NCBI GenBank assembly: GCA_035653295.1
Contig: DASRCB010000247.1
Location: 1 to 11,632 of the forward strand
DNA length: 11,632 nucleotides
Direction of reading: 5' to 3'
Source of the DNA: DASRCB01 sp035653295
Lineage (GTDB): Bacteria > Acidobacteriota > Terriglobia > Bryobacterales > Bryobacteraceae
Below the pieces are notes generated by a model. That model had not been told where the DNA came from. It made no database searches and was given only the letters and a program-made list of their open reading frames with translations. The first letter of the stretch is position 1. Every line of letters starts with the position of its first letter. The position numbers and the translations under genes are program-made. Shown in pieces: positions 8,167-11,632 of the stretch.

Positions 8167-8736
8167 ATGAGTACTAGAACTATGCTTACTCGGGACGAGT
8201 ATGTTGTAGTTGTCGACCACGCGCCCTTGTTGATCTGGCGCGCGGATGCGAGCGGCGCCTGCGATTATTTCAACGAACGCTGGCTTCAATATCGGGGCCG
8301 ATCTCTGGATCAGGAGCAGGGTGACGGCTGGGTCGAGGGGGTCCACCCGGACGACCGCCCTGCATGCGTGAGTGCCTGGCGCTCTCACTTTCGGGCCCGC
8401 ACGGCCTTCGAAATGGATTTCCGTCTTCAGCGCCATGATGGCGAGTACGGCTGGGTTCACGATTCGGGCGGTCCGGTCTGTGATGGCGGCGGCCATTTCG
8501 CCGGCTTCGTCGGCAGTTGCATCGAGTTCAACCTGGTGGCGCGCTCGTCTTCCGAGGCGCCGCGCGACTTCAGGAACCTTCGTGGTCTGCTGTCACTGTG
8601 CTCGTGGTGCTACCGGGTGGAGGATGAGGGAGGCGCCTGGATGCAGATCGAGCGCTACGTGACTGAGCATTCCTCAATCGGGTTCACGCACGGCATCTGC
8701 CCCAATTGCCTGGCGCGCGCCGCCGCCGAACCATAG
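8167..8736 (+). CDS. PAS-domain protein with C-terminal CxxC...HGxCPxC tail
   Basis: With the ATG at 8167 the protein has 189 residues; ATG 8182, five codons later, is possible, and neither has a Shine-Dalgarno. Residues about 10-122 are a PAS fold of the PAS_3 type (APLLIWRADASG, WVEGVHPDDR, FRLQRHDGEYGWV). A linker leads to a compact tail (about 141-183): Cys145-x2-Cys148, an amphipathic stretch with WMQIERYVTEHS, and HGICPNC (His175, Cys178, Cys181). I recognise this tail from the ends of PAS and receiver proteins in Acidobacteria and Deltaproteobacteria; the Cys/His spacing suggests zinc binding, but its function is not known to me. No kinase, cyclase or HTH domain is present, so it is probably a small sensor or adaptor. 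It lies 23 bases before the POTRA gene on the same strand. Confidence 0.82.
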   Translation: MSTRTMLTRDEYVVVVDHAPLLIWRADASGACDYFNERWLQYRGRSLDQEQGDGWVEGVHPDDRPACVSAWRSHFRARTAFEMDFRLQRHDGEYGWVHDSGGPVCDGGGHFAGFVGSCIEFNLVARSSSEAPRDFRNLRGLLSLCSWCYRVEDEGGAWMQIERYVTEHSSIGFTHGICPNCLARAAAEP

Positions 8737-8759
8737 CAGGATTTGAGATACTGGCGCCG

Positions 8760-9998
8760 ATGGTTTGGCGCGGATTTTGGTTATTCCCGGCGCTCGCCGT
8801 ACTGGCCGTCGCGCAAAGCACTCCCTTTCCGCTGGAGAAATTCTCCGTCACCGGCACCGCATTATCGAAGGAACTGGTGCTCCAGATGTCGGGCCTGAAG
8901 ATAGGCGCGCCCCTGAACAAGGCGGCCATCGATGAGGCCTGCCGGAAGCTGGACGCCACCGGCCTGTTTCAATCGATCAACTACCATTACGGTCCCGCGC
9001 CGAAGCACGGTTACGCACTCACCCTCACGCTGGCCGATTTTCACCGGATGTCGCCGGCCGCGATCGATGTCCCCGGGGCGGACCAGGACGCGCTTTGGCG
9101 CCGCCTGATGGCGAAATACCCGGAGTTCGACCATAAGGTTCCCGAAAATCAGGCCGCGCAGGAGTTGCTTGCGCGCGAAATTGGACAGATGGCCGGCGCC
9201 GAGCTGGTGATAAGGCACGAAGAGGATCTGCTGGGACACGGCGGCTCGACGCTCGTGTTCGAGCCGCCCACCCTGCCGCGCGTTGCAAACATGACCTTCA
9301 CCGGGAATCACGAGCTGACCTCGCAGCAGCTCGCCGCCGCCATGGACAAGGTGAATGCCGAGCAGGAGTACACGGATCGCCGCTTTCGCAGGTATGTCGA
9401 TCTCAATTTGCGGCGCGCCTACGAAGAGCACGGGATGTACCGCGTGAAGTTCCTGTCGCTGACGGCGAAGAAGGCGGATGACCGGACCGTGGACGTGAAT
9501 GTGGCCATCGAGGAAGGGCCGCAGTACACGCTCGGAAAGGTGGAAGTAGTCGGCGAAGACCTGCCGCGGAAAGAGATGCTTCAGGCCGGCGCGTTTAAAA
9601 TCGGGCAGCCGGCGAACTGGACCGAGATTCAGAACGGCATCTGGGCCATGGAGAAGCCGGTCAAGCGCAGTGGCTATTTCGATGCGGCAGCCGTGCCGGA
9701 GCGCATCTTCGATGACCAGCATCACGTGCTGGACGTGACTGTGAAGGTGCGGAAGGGACCGTTGTACCGCTTTGGCGAGCTGTCCATTACCGGCTTATCC
9801 CCGGAACTGGAGGCGAAGGCGCGCGGCATGTGGCGCGCGCATCCGGGTGACCCGTACGATTTTATGTACCCCGGCGAATTCCTCCGTGAATTCTCGAAAG
9901 TAGTGGATTTTCGCCAGTTCTCGAAATATGCCGCCGCCGTTGCGCCACAACCGAATCACGTCATGGACGTGAAGCTGGAGTTCGCACCCCGGGGATAG
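8760..9998 (+). CDS. Secreted POTRA-repeat protein (BamA/TamA-like periplasmic part) without a beta-barrel
   Basis: I chose the ATG at 8760 because it opens directly into a signal peptide (about residues 1-20, cleavage near AVAQS); the frame is open upstream to 8706 but that adds a basic leader inside the PAS gene. No lipobox is seen. The mature protein (412 residues in total) resembles repeated POTRA domains of the BamA/Omp85 family: about 24-95 (FSVTGT...), 173-254 (ANMTFTGNHELT...), 257-333 (GKVEVVG...) and 336-408 (GELSITG...). POTRA domains bind nascent outer membrane proteins or partners in the periplasm. In BamA a 16-strand barrel follows; here the frame ends at TAG after the last POTRA and no barrel-coding sequence follows. 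It is therefore either a naturally barrel-less periplasmic factor or a truncated gene. The absence of debris downstream favours the former. Confidence 0.8.
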   Translation: MVWRGFWLFPALAVLAVAQSTPFPLEKFSVTGTALSKELVLQMSGLKIGAPLNKAAIDEACRKLDATGLFQSINYHYGPAPKHGYALTLTLADFHRMSPAAIDVPGADQDALWRRLMAKYPEFDHKVPENQAAQELLAREIGQMAGAELVIRHEEDLLGHGGSTLVFEPPTLPRVANMTFTGNHELTSQQLAAAMDKVNAEQEYTDRRFRRYVDLNLRRAYEEHGMYRVKFLSLTAKKADDRTVDVNVAIEEGPQYTLGKVEVVGEDLPRKEMLQAGAFKIGQPANWTEIQNGIWAMEKPVKRSGYFDAAAVPERIFDDQHHVLDVTVKVRKGPLYRFGELSITGLSPELEAKARGMWRAHPGDPYDFMYPGEFLREFSKVVDFRQFSKYAAAVAPQPNHVMDVKLEFAPRG

Positions 9999-10429
9999 TT
10001 CCGCTCCTTGCCGTCCTTGCTCGTCAGCCAGGCAACAGGGTGCCCCACCGTGAACCGCCGTTGGCCCGAGGATGAATGATCCCGGCCGTGTCCCATGTCG
10101 CGCGTGAGTTGCGCATTCTTGGCCATCCCACGCCAAAGTGGGTCGCGCGCCCGATTGGATGTCCGATGTGTTAGGCGCAAGCCAGGCGATCGGCCTTGAA
10201 CAGGCTCGCGTTACGAGGGGGCGGAAAACACGTCGGGAGAACACCAGAGCTCCAGTGGGAGTCGGCGAATGCTGACATTCTGTGCGTTGCGGCCGCGAGC
10301 TCCTGTCTAACCGCCACGAAAGAATATCGCGGCTAGTACCCAGCGGGCAATCATGCCTCCAACGAGCTCGACGCACCACGAGAGCCAACTCCTCGGCAGG
10401 CCGGCGCCCGACAATTCTCTATACTTGAA
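9999..10429. other. 431-base stretch without a convincing gene
   Basis: Neither strand carries a recognisable protein, tRNA or rRNA. The open frames here have no family resemblance and no ribosome site. Small structures seen are a CCCAC/GTGGG hairpin (10127-10142, 5-bp stem, 6-base loop, no T-run) and three GAGCTC sites. The region separates the GC-rich POTRA gene from a toxin-antitoxin pair of lower GC and probably holds the insertion boundary and the pair's promoter. Confidence 0.5.
10420..10425 (+). promoter_or_regulatory. Candidate -10 box (TATACT) for a leaderless antitoxin transcript
   Basis: TATACT is close to the TATAAT consensus and lies only 4 bases before the ATG at 10430. A start about 7 bases downstream would fall at or between the two candidate ATGs (10430 and 10436), giving a leaderless mRNA, consistent with the lack of a Shine-Dalgarno. 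No good -35 hexamer is visible. Confidence 0.3.
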
Positions 10430-11197
10430 ATGAATATGAATGCGTCGTTTGAGGATCTGCTCAACGAAGTCCCAAATCCTCCTCAGGACTTGAAGACGAC
10501 GACCCGACGTGACCTTGACACCGTCAGGCGTTGGGTGGAGTGGATCTTGCTCGGCGTTGATCGCCTCAATAGCCGGTTCCTGGTTGATTCGGATATTTCC
10601 CCAGTTCAGCGTCAGGTGGTACTTCAAAACGCGTTCCTCGTTTACCTTTATTCGTGGTCGGAAGCAGCCGAGATCGGCAAAGCATCGCTGATCGAAACAT
10701 GGATTAACTCATCTTTGTTAATTGATCCCCAGAAGGAGATTCTGCGGAGTATTCGGAACAGGTGGGCTCATCACCTGCCGGCGCACAAGCTGACGTCCGA
10801 TGATGGTGAACTACTCGCTATTTTCAATGCTGCCGTTGCGGAGCGGTTCCTGGCTGAGGGAGCCGCATGGCAGGGCCGCCAGATCGTGCGTGATTTACTG
10901 GTGCGGCTCGATGTGACGCGCGAGGAACTTGCATCCATGCTGCGCGTACCTGAGAAGGCCGTGGAAGACTGGGAATCCGGCCGCGCAACGATTCCGAAAA
11001 ACAACCTTGATCAACTGCAGCATGCTGGGACAGCACTAACGAAACTTTTGAGCATCTTTCGCCCCGAGCGATTGCCGCAGGTTATTCGCCGCAAGGCCAG
11101 CTTGTTCGACGGCCAACGTGCGATTGACTGGATTGTACATGGCCGAATCAGCGAGGTAGCAGAGCGGTATGAGAGTGCGTTGGCGTATCAGGCATGA
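10430..11197 (+). CDS. Xre/MbcA-type antitoxin with a HEPN-like N-terminal domain
   Basis: This 255-residue protein is much longer than usual RES-type antitoxins. The C-terminal 100 or so residues fit the Xre antitoxin family: a helix-turn-helix (about 155-185, VTREELASMLRVPEKAVEDWESGR) and a toxin-binding MbcA/ParS-like end (about 205-255, with DGQRAIDWIVHGRISEVAERYE). The N-terminal 135 residues are predicted to be all-helical and include VYLYSWSEAAEIGKA and then SIRNRWAHHL, where Arg109-Asn110-x3-His114 fits the RNxxxH signature of HEPN domains. That identification rests on one motif and helical pattern, so it is tentative. The ATG at 10430 has no Shine-Dalgarno; ATG 10436 is the alternative. 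It overlaps the RES toxin gene by ATGA, so the two are translated together. By family analogy the protein neutralises the toxin and may repress the operon. Lower GC than the POTRA gene suggests recent transfer. Confidence 0.82.
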   Translation: MNMNASFEDLLNEVPNPPQDLKTTTRRDLDTVRRWVEWILLGVDRLNSRFLVDSDISPVQRQVVLQNAFLVYLYSWSEAAEIGKASLIETWINSSLLIDPQKEILRSIRNRWAHHLPAHKLTSDDGELLAIFNAAVAERFLAEGAAWQGRQIVRDLLVRLDVTREELASMLRVPEKAVEDWESGRATIPKNNLDQLQHAGTALTKLLSIFRPERLPQVIRRKASLFDGQRAIDWIVHGRISEVAERYESALAYQA

Positions 11198-11632
11198 CAA
11201 GATTACCTTTGACGGTTGCTCACGAGCATACGCCGCTTTATCGTGTTGTTCGCCGCCAATGGTCTGATCCTATCGACGCTTCGTACTCCCAACGGGACTC
11301 TGCCGACAATCGCTGGAATACACCTGATTTCCCGGCGCTGTATTGCTGTTGCAGCGAGACGGTCGCTCGTGCGGTGGCGCGAGATGTTTTTCGCTTAGCC
11401 GCCGTCGATATCGACGATTTACAAGATGCGTTCCTTCCTCAGTTATGCGAGATCATTTGGAGGGGTGAGGTCGTTGACGTAGCGTCAGCTGAAGGTGTAC
11501 TTGCAGCGGGGTTGCCGTCAGAATATCCAATCGGCAGTGACAAATCCGAAACTCGTTCTCTCGCAGCGGTTTGGCATGCTGGCGGGTTCTCTGGGATTGT
11601 CGCCCGAAGTGCCTCACTAATGCGCCTCGGTC
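11194..11632 (+). CDS. res: RES-domain toxin (NAD+-targeting), 3' end beyond the window
   Basis: The ATG at 11194 overlaps the antitoxin stop (ATGA, 11194-11197) and the frame stays open for 146 codons to the right edge. The sequence has the RES pattern: PLYRVVRRQW (14-23), DNRWNTPDFPALYCCCS (38-54) and GIVARSASL (134-142). RES toxins such as MbcT cleave NAD+ by phosphorolysis or act as ADP-ribosyltransferase-like enzymes. Conserved Arg40 and Tyr50 show the expected 10-residue spacing. The catalytic Glu usually found about 11 residues after that Tyr is not there (Val61); the nearest acidic residues are Glu55 and Asp64, so this copy belongs to a variant subgroup or has reduced activity. Ser139 or Ser141 may be the conserved late serine. 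Most of the domain is in the window; perhaps a few tens of residues are missing. Confidence 0.8.
   Translation, partial: MTRLPLTVAHEHTPLYRVVRRQWSDPIDASYSQRDSADNRWNTPDFPALYCCCSETVARAVARDVFRLAAVDIDDLQDAFLPQLCEIIWRGEVVDVASAEGVLAAGLPSEYPIGSDKSETRSLAAVWHAGGFSGIVARSASLMRLG

Noticed and set aside
9956..10180. A minus-strand reading frame with GRDH followed by FTV, faintly like the DUF1501 GRDHHP region, as a gene remnant
   Set aside because: The match is only a few residues, the second His and the AGGG motif are missing, and nothing around it aligns. Chance is a sufficient explanation.
10150..10215. GTTAGGC core resembling an integron attC end near 10169-10175
   Set aside because: No matching inverse core site or attC-like secondary structure was found upstream, and no integron integrase gene is present in the window.
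9795..10388. 197-residue minus-strand open frame at the POTRA gene end
   Set aside because: It is antisense to a well-supported coding region over its last third, has odd composition, no family resemblance and no ribosome site.

Overview
The window looks like a chromosomal segment of an acidobacterium, most likely of the Solibacter/Bryobacter type; this is an inference from gene families, not from a marker gene. The clues are a paired DUF1501 and cytochrome-like/DUF1549/DUF1553 secreted gene set (common in Planctomycetes, Verrucomicrobia and Solibacter-like Acidobacteria), high GC, and a PAS protein ending in a CxxC...HGxCPxC tail.

The minus strand carries positions 1-8006. From the right: cysM, a JAMM (M67) peptidase gene, and a triple-domain CysO/MoaD-MoeB-rhodanese gene form a tight operon (8006 to 5166). 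This is a carrier-protein-dependent cysteine synthesis module in which the ubiquitin-like sulfur carrier is fused in front of its own E1-like activating enzyme. After an intergenic gap come a small response regulator (4978-4553), a large secreted PSCyt1-PSCyt2-LamG-PSD1 protein (4522-1358) and, 6 bases later, its Tat-exported DUF1501 partner (1351 to beyond the left edge). The DUF1501 gene is interrupted by an in-frame amber codon at 452-454, with homology continuing in the same frame on the far side.

The plus strand carries positions 8167-11632. A divergent intergenic region with two copies of a G-rich 13-mer (a strong G-quadruplex pattern) precedes a PAS/zinc-tail signalling protein. A secreted protein built of POTRA repeats without a beta-barrel follows. 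After about 430 bases with no convincing gene, base composition drops and a toxin-antitoxin pair begins: a 255-residue antitoxin with an Xre/MbcA-type C-terminal half and an extra N-terminal domain bearing a HEPN-like RNxxxH motif, then a RES-domain toxin overlapping it by ATGA and cut by the right edge.

The most unusual items are the HEPN-like/Xre antitoxin fusion with its RES partner, the carrier-E1-rhodanese fusion with an internal Gly-Gly beside a JAMM peptidase gene, the barrel-less POTRA protein, and the amber-interrupted DUF1501 gene.
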